Assembly: GCA_947483345.1 (NCBI GenBank)
Contig: CANKNL010000088.1
Span: forward strand, 1 to 10,341
Source of the DNA: Chitinophagaceae bacterium
GTDB lineage: Bacteria > Bacteroidota > Bacteroidia > Chitinophagales > Chitinophagaceae
DNA: 10,341 nucleotides
Reading direction: 5' to 3'
Shown: positions 1 through 6,585 of the stretch, one piece after another
Layout of the letters: the number at the start of each line of letters is the position of its first letter
How positions within the stretch are numbered: position 1 is the first letter of the stretch
Translations under genes and position numbers: made by a program
The notes under the pieces: model-generated
Seen by the model: only the letters and a program-made list of their open reading frames with translations
What the model was told of the DNA's origin: nothing
Database searches by the model: none

Positions 1-139
1 GTGGTTTGAAGTTTTTTAGCACCTTTGTTCCTCCCGCTGGAGAGGTTAAAAGGTGCTGCCTTTACAGCTACGGGGATAGCTCACGCATTTAACGTGATTC
101 CCTTTTAATTCCGATTTGACATCGAAAACCAAATTCGGT
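1..139 (-). promoter_or_regulatory. Cobalamin (B12) riboswitch, partial, runs off the left edge
   Basis: Read on the minus strand, this stretch carries the conserved 5' half of the cobalamin riboswitch (RF00174 type). It shows GGTTTTCGATG, then AAAAGGGAATCACG at about 93-106, the small hairpin TCACG/CGTGA (81-85 with 93-97), and CCCCGTAGCTGTAA at 62-75, matching the family's CCCCGC-ACTGTAA core. A 9-bp helix follows (18-26 with 49-57). The last visible bases read ACCAC and fit the start of the GCCACTG element. The 3' part (GGAAGG and the B12 box AGxCAGGAGACCTGCC) and the expression platform lie outside the window. RNAs of this family bind adenosyl- or other cobalamins and usually shut off downstream genes for B12 uptake, B12 synthesis or B12-independent enzymes. 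The regulated gene is to the left and unknown. Confidence 0.85.
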
Positions 140-140
140 G

Positions 141-176
141 CAAATGTAAATGGAATGATACCAATCTGCCAACAAA
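141..176 (-). promoter_or_regulatory. Bacteroidota-type promoter of the riboswitch transcript
   Basis: On the minus strand TACATTTG (141-148) matches the Bacteroidota -7 consensus TAnnTTTG exactly. A TTTTGTTG stretch (170-177) provides a -33 TTG with a 21-nt spacer. The implied transcript start, around 133-137, lies just before the first riboswitch helix, which supports both calls. Confidence 0.6.
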
Positions 177-270
177 ATATCTCCACATGGTATTGTGCAA
201 AAAAATTATACCGTTTAGATTTAGAAAACACATCGTTCTTTTCTGTTCGGTATTGCCAATTCTAAATTTC

Positions 271-293
271 AAAACCGCCTTGCGGTGTTTTTT
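271..293 (+). terminator. Small terminator-like hairpin in the permease leader
   Basis: ACCGC (274-278) and GCGGT (282-286) form a 5-bp GC-rich stem with a 3-nt loop, followed by GTTTTTT (287-293). It sits 29 nt before the permease start and follows no plus-strand gene in view. It may be a leader attenuator, or may block readthrough into the permease. The stem is short, so it could also be chance. Confidence 0.35.
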
Positions 294-309
294 CAATTTG
301 AATTGGTAG

Positions 310-317
310 TATCTTTA
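310..317 (+). promoter_or_regulatory. -7-like box directly before the permease start
   Basis: TATCTTTA differs from TAnnTTTG only in the last base and ends 4 nt before the ATG at 322. The same spacing recurs at three other genes in the window. A start site here would give a leaderless or nearly leaderless mRNA. No clear -33 TTTG was found. Confidence 0.4.
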
Positions 318-321
318 AAGT

Positions 322-1650
322 ATGCAAACAAAATCAAACCAACTCAACCTATTTGATCTGTCCATGATCGTTGTGAGTCTTGTTATTGGCATGGGTATTT
401 TCAGAAACCCCGCTTCTGTAGCCGCCACATCAGGCAATAGCAGTATCTTTTTTTTAGTTTGGGCAGCAGGTGGTTTAATTGCCTTAAGCGGTGCCTTAAC
501 CTATGCCGAAATCGGACTGCGGCTGCCCTCAATGGGTGGGTATTACAAAGTTTTTGCCGAATGCTATCATCCGGCGGTTGGCTTTACTGTAAATGCTTTG
601 ATTTTGATCAGCAATGCGGCATCGCTTGCTGTGGTAGCACTTATTGGTGCAGACTATGTAAGCGATCTGTTGTTTGGTGCGCCATCGGGCATTTTATTTA
701 ATACCTCTATTTCCATAATTGCCGTTGCTTTATTTTATGGGGTAAACCTGATGGGCTTAAAAACCAGCAGCCGAACTCAAAATATACTGATCGTCATTAA
801 AATAGCACTGGTATTGTTATTAATTGCCAGCATTTTTAAGGGCGTAGTTATTGAACCGCATGGTTACGAAAAAAATGCGCCGGTATTTACTTTGGTTAAC
901 AACTCGGCCCTGTCTTTGTTTTTAATTTGCCTTATCCCGGTTTGTTTTTCGTATGGCGGATACCAGCAAACTATAAATTTTGGTGCCGAAGTAAAAAATA
1001 CCAGGATACTACCCAAGGGCATTTTTATCGGCATTACCATTGTAGTTGTACTTTATTTGCTGATCAATTATTCATACACGCAGGTAATTGGCTACGATAA
1101 GATGAAAAATGCCGGTGCCATCGGTTCACTTTTATGTGAGGCCTGGTTTGGTAAAGCAGGCGGTAAAGTTTTTGATGGCCTGATGTTTCTTTCTGTGCTG
1201 GCTTATGTTAATATAATTCTGATGAGCAACCCGAGGGTGATGTTTGCCATGAGTGAAGACAAGGTTTTTCCAAAAATATTTTCATATCGCAGTCCTAAAA
1301 ATCAGGCATTGGTAGCAGGACTTACCGTATTTGCTTTAATCACTATCGTGATAACTTTCTTTGGTAAAGGCGTTGATAATATTTTAAATTTCACCATGTT
1401 TTTAGACAGCATCGGCATGAGTACATCTGCTGCAACTATTTTCATTCTTCGAAAACGAATGCAGAACCAGCAGATGATAACAGGTACCTGGAATAAGTTT
1501 ACGCCCATCTTTGCCTCCTTTTTTGTTTTTAGTTATTTTATGGTGGCTGTTGGCGTAATCATTAAAGATCCCAAAGCTGCATTAATTGGCGTTGGATTGC
1601 TGGCCCTGTTCTTATTGATCTATTATTTATTTTATTTCAGAAAAAAATAA
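322..1650 (+). CDS. APC-family amino acid permease
   Basis: A 442-residue, strongly hydrophobic protein of the amino acid-polyamine-organocation (APC) superfamily, expected to be an inner-membrane amino acid transporter with about 12 helices. TM1 (about residues 11-35) holds the unwound substrate-binding motif VIGMGIF (21-27). The TM2 to TM3 junction has the family-typical YAEIG...LPSMGGYY (61-75). Further hydrophobic helices continue to a basic end, FRKK. The length is normal for the family. The start is fixed by the AT-rich leader and by TM1 beginning about 10 residues in. The PLP enzyme starts 6 nt after the stop, so the two are probably co-transcribed. The partner suggests a sulfur or related amino acid as substrate, but that is inference; the sequence does not show specificity. 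An amino acid/amino acid exchanger is an alternative. Confidence 0.9.
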   Translation: MQTKSNQLNLFDLSMIVVSLVIGMGIFRNPASVAATSGNSSIFFLVWAAGGLIALSGALTYAEIGLRLPSMGGYYKVFAECYHPAVGFTVNALILISNAASLAVVALIGADYVSDLLFGAPSGILFNTSISIIAVALFYGVNLMGLKTSSRTQNILIVIKIALVLLLIASIFKGVVIEPHGYEKNAPVFTLVNNSALSLFLICLIPVCFSYGGYQQTINFGAEVKNTRILPKGIFIGITIVVVLYLLINYSYTQVIGYDKMKNAGAIGSLLCEAWFGKAGGKVFDGLMFLSVLAYVNIILMSNPRVMFAMSEDKVFPKIFSYRSPKNQALVAGLTVFALITIVITFFGKGVDNILNFTMFLDSIGMSTSAATIFILRKRMQNQQMITGTWNKFTPIFASFFVFSYFMVAVGVIIKDPKAALIGVGLLALFLLIYYLFYFRKK

Positions 1651-1656
1651 TCACGC

Positions 1657-2820
1657 ATGGATATCTCCTACATTTTAAATGAGTTTGCCGAAGAACGGGA
1701 AAATTATTTCAATGCCGTTTCTCCGCCCATTATGCAAACCAGCAATTTTATTTTTAATACCGTAGATGATATGCGTAAAGCCTTTGCAGATGAGTACTCC
1801 ACGTATTTATACAGCAGAGGTAAAAACCCCACAGTAGATATTTTACGAAAAAAATTAGCCGCACTGGATGGCGCAGAGGATTGCCTTGTTTTTAATAGTG
1901 GTGCTGCTGCCATTTTTGTTGCGGTACTGGCCAATGTTAAAGCGGGCGATCATATTGTATCTGTTAACAAACCTTATACCTGGGCACAAAAAATGTTCGA
2001 TCATATTTTACCCAGGTTTGGAGTAACCACCACTTATATTGACGGAACACGAATTGAAAATTTTGAACGGGCCATATTACCCAATACAACAGTCATTTAT
2101 CTGGAAAGTCCAAACAGCTGGGATTATGCCTTGCAGGATTTAAAAGCCGTTGCCGAGCTGGCAAAATCTGAAAACATCACCACCATTATCGACAACAGTT
2201 ATTGTACGCCCCTATTTCAAAAACCAATTGAGATGGGTATTGATATAGCCATGCAAACGGCCACTAAATACATTAGCGGCCATAGCGATACGTTAGGTGG
2301 CGTATTAAGTGGCAGTGCCAACATGATGGAACGCATTTTTAATAGCGAATTTATGACCGTGGGCAGTGGCATATCTCCTTTTAATGCCTGGTTATTGATC
2401 AGGGGCTTAAGAACCTTACCTGCCCGGCTGGATCGAATTACTGCATCTACAAAAAAAGTAGTTGCTTATTTAAAGCAGCATCCCCAAGTAGAATCCCTTC
2501 TTTTTCCACTGGATGACAGCTTTCCTCAGTACGAACTGGCCAATCAACAAATGCAGGGCGCCTGTGGCTTATTGACATTTGTAATTAAAGCGGACCACAT
2601 TCAACAAATTGAAAAATTCTGCGAGGACCTGCAGCATATTTTTATGGCCGTAAGCTGGGGCGGGCACGAGAGCCTCATTATACCTAAATGTTCTTCCATA
2701 CAGCCTGCTGATTTTGATGCCGAAAATAAAGAACACCGCATGCTCAGGCTGTATGTTGGGCTCGAAGAGCCCGATTATATTATCAAAGACCTGAATCAGG
2801 CTTTCGAAAAATTGATATAG
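1657..2820 (+). CDS. Cys/Met-metabolism PLP-dependent enzyme (trans-sulfuration family, divergent)
   Basis: A 387-residue fold-type I PLP enzyme of the cystathionine gamma-synthase / methionine gamma-lyase family, normal in length and cytoplasmic. Visible landmarks are YSRGKNPT (52-59; Tyr and Arg contact the PLP phosphate of the neighbouring subunit), SGAAAI (81-86), IIDNSY (177-182; Asp179 pairs with the pyridine nitrogen), ATKYISGHSD (202-211) with Lys204 as the Schiff-base lysine, and a C-terminal LRLYVGLEE whose Arg should bind the substrate carboxylate. It departs from typical members: the usual SPTNP reads SPNSW (151-155), and SLGGVES reads SWGGHES. The reaction (gamma-lyase, gamma-synthase or other) therefore cannot be assigned. 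It follows the permease by 6 nt and probably acts on an amino acid that the permease moves. Confidence 0.85.
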   Translation: MDISYILNEFAEERENYFNAVSPPIMQTSNFIFNTVDDMRKAFADEYSTYLYSRGKNPTVDILRKKLAALDGAEDCLVFNSGAAAIFVAVLANVKAGDHIVSVNKPYTWAQKMFDHILPRFGVTTTYIDGTRIENFERAILPNTTVIYLESPNSWDYALQDLKAVAELAKSENITTIIDNSYCTPLFQKPIEMGIDIAMQTATKYISGHSDTLGGVLSGSANMMERIFNSEFMTVGSGISPFNAWLLIRGLRTLPARLDRITASTKKVVAYLKQHPQVESLLFPLDDSFPQYELANQQMQGACGLLTFVIKADHIQQIEKFCEDLQHIFMAVSWGGHESLIIPKCSSIQPADFDAENKEHRMLRLYVGLEEPDYIIKDLNQAFEKLI

Positions 2821-2844
2821 CCAGCTTACCGTTTGTATAATTGT

Positions 2845-2878
2845 TTTGCCTGATTTACATGCAGATGAATTATTTTTG
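2845..2878 (+). promoter_or_regulatory. Promoter of the tolC-like gene, possibly leaderless
   Basis: TTTG (2845-2848), a 22-nt spacer and a perfect TAnnTTTG box, TATTTTTG (2871-2878). The box ends 4 nt before the ATG at 2883, so transcription probably starts at or next to the start codon. It implies that the efflux genes are transcribed separately from the permease/PLP pair. Confidence 0.55.
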
Positions 2879-2882
2879 TTGT

Positions 2883-4313
2883 ATGCGTTTCAAATTATTA
2901 ACCCTATTCGCTTTTTTGGCAGTCGCGATATCTGCAAAAGCACAGGAAAAGTGGAGTTTGGTGAAGTGTATTGAACAGGCCATGGTCAATAATATTTCTA
3001 TCAAACAAATTGAGCTTCAAACCAAAACTGCCGCGCTGCAGTTAAAGCAGAGCAAACTGGGGCAGATACCCAATTTAAATTTTAGTGGCGGCCCAAGTTT
3101 TAACAACGGCCGTAATCAGGACCCCACCACATTCAGCCTCATTACTCAAAGTTATCTATCGGCCAACATGCAATTACAAAGCAGCGTTGAAATTTTTAAC
3201 TGGTTCAGCAAACGCCATACCATTGCTGCCAACCAGTGGGAATTACAGGCAGCCAAAGCCGGCACAGATAAATTGAAAAATGATATAGCCTTAACAGTGG
3301 CAAATGCCTATTTGCAGATTTTGCTGGCTACAGAACAGGAAAAAATGGCCAGTATTCAATTGCAGCAATCCCAGGCACAATTAAGTAATACGCGAAAAAT
3401 GGTTAATGTTGGAGCCTTGCCGGAACTGAATGCAGCAGAGCTGGAAGCACAGGTAGCCAGAGACAGCTCAACAGTCATTTCTGCTAAAGGAAATGTGGTG
3501 CAAAGTATTTTAAATTTAAAAGCTTTTATGGCTATTGATGCCGCCGCTCCCTTTGAAATAGAAACACCGCCAGTGGATAAAATACCGGTAGAAAAAATGG
3601 CCGATCTGCAACCTGATGCCGTGTATACTCTGGCCATGGCCAATATGCCGCAACAAAGAGTAAATGAATTTAAAATAAAAGCAGCCGAAAAAACATCTGC
3701 TGCTGCAAAAGGAAGCCTGTATCCAACCATTTCTGCTTTTGGAGGCCTGGGAACAAGATATAATAGCCGATCGGAAGAAGTAACCGGTTCGAGCCTGATA
3801 AATCCCCCTTTTGGAAAAGTTACTGTTAACGCAGTTGATTATAATGTATATCGTTTAAGCCCATTCCCGGATTACACGTATAGTAAACAACCATTCTTTT
3901 CACAACTGAATCAGAATTTTAATCAGTCTTTAGGATTAAGCCTGAGTGTGCCCATCTTTAATGGCTACAATTCACGTACAAATTATGAAAGAAGTAAGAT
4001 CAACATACAAAACCAGCAACTGCAAAAGCAACTGGATGACCAGAAATTAAAACAGGATATTTACCAGGCCTACAATGCAGCACTGGTGGCTTTGGAAAAA
4101 TTTAATGCCGGGAAAAAAAGCTTAGAAACTGCAGAACGCAGTTACCATTTTGCACAAAAACGTTATGAAGTGGGTATGATGCCGACATTTGAATTAATTA
4201 CCAACCAAAATAATTTATTCAGGGCTAAACTGGAAAATGCCCTTAACCAGTTTGATTATGTTTTTAAAATGAAAGTATTGGAATTTTATAAAGGCCAGGG
4301 ATTAAAACTTTAA
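2883..4313 (+). CDS. TolC-family outer membrane efflux channel
   Basis: A 476-residue outer membrane factor expected to form a trimeric channel-tunnel that takes substrates from an inner-membrane pump through a fusion protein. An N-terminal signal peptide (basic MRFK, hydrophobic core LLTLFAFLAVAISA, cleavage after AKA at about residue 20) leads into the usual mature start, EKWSLVKCIEQAMVNN. Two long helical repeats rich in Gln, Ala and Leu follow, with a QSLGLSLSVPIFNGYNSR segment that marks the second repeat in this family and a C-terminal KRYEVGMMPTFELI. An upstream in-frame ATG at 2841 would add 14 residues (several Cys and Met) ahead of the signal peptide. The 2883 start is preferred because it begins the signal peptide and fits the promoter. 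The HlyD gene follows after 145 nt. Confidence 0.92.
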   Translation: MRFKLLTLFAFLAVAISAKAQEKWSLVKCIEQAMVNNISIKQIELQTKTAALQLKQSKLGQIPNLNFSGGPSFNNGRNQDPTTFSLITQSYLSANMQLQSSVEIFNWFSKRHTIAANQWELQAAKAGTDKLKNDIALTVANAYLQILLATEQEKMASIQLQQSQAQLSNTRKMVNVGALPELNAAELEAQVARDSSTVISAKGNVVQSILNLKAFMAIDAAAPFEIETPPVDKIPVEKMADLQPDAVYTLAMANMPQQRVNEFKIKAAEKTSAAAKGSLYPTISAFGGLGTRYNSRSEEVTGSSLINPPFGKVTVNAVDYNVYRLSPFPDYTYSKQPFFSQLNQNFNQSLGLSLSVPIFNGYNSRTNYERSKINIQNQQLQKQLDDQKLKQDIYQAYNAALVALEKFNAGKKSLETAERSYHFAQKRYEVGMMPTFELITNQNNLFRAKLENALNQFDYVFKMKVLEFYKGQGLKL

Positions 4314-4458
4314 TTATGAATTTTGAATGGAATGGTTAAAATGATTAGATGTTGAAGAGTGCGACGCCCATGAAGTTGAAAACTAATCAATTGCTGATAA
4401 CCAAAAATTTAAAAATTACCCGTAGGGGTCCTGCTGACAAACTGTAAACTGATTTTAT

Positions 4459-5814
4459 ATGAGTAAATCGCTGAAATGGATTTTAATAAGCCTGGGGGTT
4501 TTGGTAATCGTATTGGTTGTATTATCCAAATACGGCGTATTTGGAAAAGATGAAGGTTTAAAAGTAACTGCCGAAAAAGCACAGAAACGCAGCATTACAG
4601 AAATAGTAAATGCCAGTGGAAAGATTTATCCGGAGGTGGAGGTAAAAATAAGTCCGGATATTAGCGGTGAAATAACTGAACTAACTGTTCAGGAAGGCGA
4701 TACGGTAAGAAAAGGGCAGATACTGGCACGCATATACGCCGACATTTATAACATACAACGCAACCAGGCAGCCAGTGGCGTAGAGCAAAGCCAGGCACAG
4801 GTTGCCAATGCACAGGCAGCCATTGATGCACTCAAAGCACAACAAGAACAGGCACAACGGACCTTTGATATGCAAAAAAAATTATTTGATGATAAAGTCA
4901 TTAGTCGTAATGAATTTAATGTGGCCGAAGCCAATTTAAAAAGCAGCAAAGCCAATTATAATGCAGCCCTGCAGGGTATCCGTGGCGGACAAGCCACTGT
5001 ACAAAGTGCCAGACAAAACCTGGCCAAAGCAAATACAGATCTTGGCCGCACCGCCATTGTGGCGCCCATGGATGGCGTGGTTAGTTTACTTAATGTAAAA
5101 AAAGGCGAAAAGGTTGCGGGTAACAGTTTTAATGTGGGTACCGAAATGCTACGCATAGCCGATATGTCGAAAATTGAAATCCGGGTTGATGTTGGTGAAA
5201 ATGATATCCCCAAAGTAAAACTTGGCGACAGTGCATTGATAGAAGTGGATGCTTACAGTGATCGGAAATTTAAAGGTATTGTTACACAGATTGCCAGCAG
5301 TAATAATGGTGCTGCTTCAATAAATGCGCTGGCCAATACGTCGAATGATGTTACACAATACAAAGTCTTTATCCGCTTATTACCCGACAGTTATAGGGAC
5401 CTGTTAGGCAAAGGATTTTTCCCTTTTAGACCCGGCATGAGTGCCAGTGCTGATATACAAACCAAGACGCATACCAATGTATTGAGTGTACCTATCAATG
5501 CGGTTACCACCCGCGATATTAATGACAGCACCGGAACAGTTGAAATAAAAAAAATAGATGAAACCAATCCAAAGCCTGTGGCAACATTGCTTGACGATCT
5601 GGAAGTGATTGTTTTTGTAATAGACAAAGCCGGAAAAGTAAGTAAAGTAAAAGTGAAAACAGATATTCAGGATATCAACAATATTGAAATTACCGAAGGC
5701 TTGAAAGAAGGCGAACTGGTGGTTACCGGGCCATATGACCTGGTAAGTAAAACATTAAAGGTTGGTAAAAAAGTAAAAGTGGTAGACAAGAAGGACCTGT
5801 TTGAGAAAAAATAA
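4459..5814 (+). CDS. HlyD/MacA-type periplasmic adaptor (membrane fusion protein)
   Basis: A 451-residue adaptor that should bridge an inner-membrane ABC or RND pump to the TolC-like channel. A single N-terminal anchor (about residues 6-27) is followed by the first half of a lipoyl-like domain (ISPDISGEITELTVQEGDTV, 64-83), a long Gln/Ala-rich coiled-coil hairpin (about 95-195) and the second lipoyl half (IVAPMDGVVSLLNVKKGEKV, 200-219). A beta-barrel (about 235-345) and a membrane-proximal domain complete it. There is no lipobox, so anchoring is by the helix. It pairs with the upstream tolC-like gene. No clear promoter was seen in the 145-nt gap, which also has no recognisable gene. The expected pump gene is absent: a terminator follows at once. 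Confidence 0.92.
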   Translation: MSKSLKWILISLGVLVIVLVVLSKYGVFGKDEGLKVTAEKAQKRSITEIVNASGKIYPEVEVKISPDISGEITELTVQEGDTVRKGQILARIYADIYNIQRNQAASGVEQSQAQVANAQAAIDALKAQQEQAQRTFDMQKKLFDDKVISRNEFNVAEANLKSSKANYNAALQGIRGGQATVQSARQNLAKANTDLGRTAIVAPMDGVVSLLNVKKGEKVAGNSFNVGTEMLRIADMSKIEIRVDVGENDIPKVKLGDSALIEVDAYSDRKFKGIVTQIASSNNGAASINALANTSNDVTQYKVFIRLLPDSYRDLLGKGFFPFRPGMSASADIQTKTHTNVLSVPINAVTTRDINDSTGTVEIKKIDETNPKPVATLLDDLEVIVFVIDKAGKVSKVKVKTDIQDINNIEITEGLKEGELVVTGPYDLVSKTLKVGKKVKVVDKKDLFEKK

Positions 5815-5845
5815 AAAAATGCCGCTGATAAAAGCGGCATTTTTT
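5815..5845. terminator. Bidirectional intrinsic terminator between convergent operons
   Basis: ATGCCGCT (5819-5826) and AGCGGCAT (5833-5840) form a perfect 8-bp stem with a 6-nt loop, flanked by an A-run on the left and a T-run on the right. It therefore has a U-tract in both directions. It directly follows the HlyD stop and abuts the minus-strand nucleotidyltransferase stop at 5845-5847, closing both units. Confidence 0.93.
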
Positions 5846-6585
5846 TATGGAAATAATTTTTCGGCAAGGCCAACACTTTCGGGTTTGCCAACATCAACAA
5901 GTATATCGCCACTGTGATCGTAGCCAAGTATCAGATTATCTTTAGCCAGATTAAGATAGGTTTCTGTTAAAGAAAATTTTCCGGTTTCATTTATCAACCT
6001 GAAAATGTCGGGTTGACATATAACAACGCAGCTATATGCTTTTTGAACCAGAGTTGATTTTATGTTTTCCCATTGTGGTGCGTTTAAATAAGGCCCTTTT
6101 TCTTCTCCAGTTTGGGTGTTTCTCCAACCGCATAAACGGTCATTTTTATCAAACAAAAAATACCTTGACGTTTGCCGGTTGGTTACGCCAAAAGAAATTA
6201 ATGGTTTTCTTTTTGAGTGAAATTCAAACAGTTTATTCAGATTTAAATTGGTAAGAATATCTACATTGAGTGTAACAAATGGTTCATCACTTTCCAGTAA
6301 TTCCCGGGCTTTTAATAAACCGCCACCGGTTTCCAACACTTCATTGGTTTCATCACTTACAATAACATTACTCCCCCATCCATTATTTTTTATTATTGCT
6401 GCAATGATCTGATCGGCAAAATGATGCACATTTACTACAACATCCATTATGCCGTATTTCTGCAAATACTCAATATTGCGCTGTAATAAAGATTTCCCAT
6501 TCACCAGAGCCAATGCCTTTGGATGCATATCTGTCCAGGGTTTGAACCTGGTACCTAATCCAGCCGAAAATATCATTGCTCTCAT
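5845..6585 (-). CDS. MurU-like sugar-1-phosphate nucleotidyltransferase
   Basis: A 246-residue protein with the NTP-transferase Rossmann fold. Near the N-terminus is the signature AGLGTRFKPW (8-17) followed by HPKAL with Lys23. LETGGGL (84-90) and LNVDIL with the metal-binding Asp109 follow. The ETGGG motif and compact size are typical of MurU, N-acetylmuramate-1-phosphate uridylyltransferase, and of related mannose-1-phosphate guanylyltransferases. With an AmgK-like kinase immediately upstream, the MurU role (MurNAc-1-P plus UTP giving UDP-MurNAc) is favoured but inferred. The start at 6585 overlaps the stop of the upstream gene as ATGA, and MRAMIFSAGLG is the usual family start. An ATG three codons earlier (6594) is possible. 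The terminator lies right after the stop. Confidence 0.85.
   Translation of the reverse strand: MRAMIFSAGLGTRFKPWTDMHPKALALVNGKSLLQRNIEYLQKYGIMDVVVNVHHFADQIIAAIIKNNGWGSNVIVSDETNEVLETGGGLLKARELLESDEPFVTLNVDILTNLNLNKLFEFHSKRKPLISFGVTNRQTSRYFLFDKNDRLCGWRNTQTGEEKGPYLNAPQWENIKSTLVQKAYSCVVICQPDIFRLINETGKFSLTETYLNLAKDNLILGYDHSGDILVDVGKPESVGLAEKLFP

Noticed and set aside
2..131. Apparent closing helix TGGTTT/AAACCA taken as P1 of a complete riboswitch
   Set aside because: The family order puts GCCACTG, GGAAGG and the B12 box after the last visible bases, so the aptamer must extend past the left edge and this pairing is likely chance.
46..296. Two short minus-strand open frames (61 and 63 codons) before the permease
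   Set aside because: They overlap the cobalamin riboswitch and its promoter, show no recognisable protein features, and are explained by that RNA.
2841..2882. Upstream ATG of the tolC-like gene
   Set aside because: It would place 14 Cys/Met-rich residues before a normal signal peptide and put the promoter box inside the coding region.
3356..3730. 124-codon minus-strand open frame inside the tolC-like gene
   Set aside because: The plus-strand TolC frame is unambiguous and the antisense product has no recognisable features.
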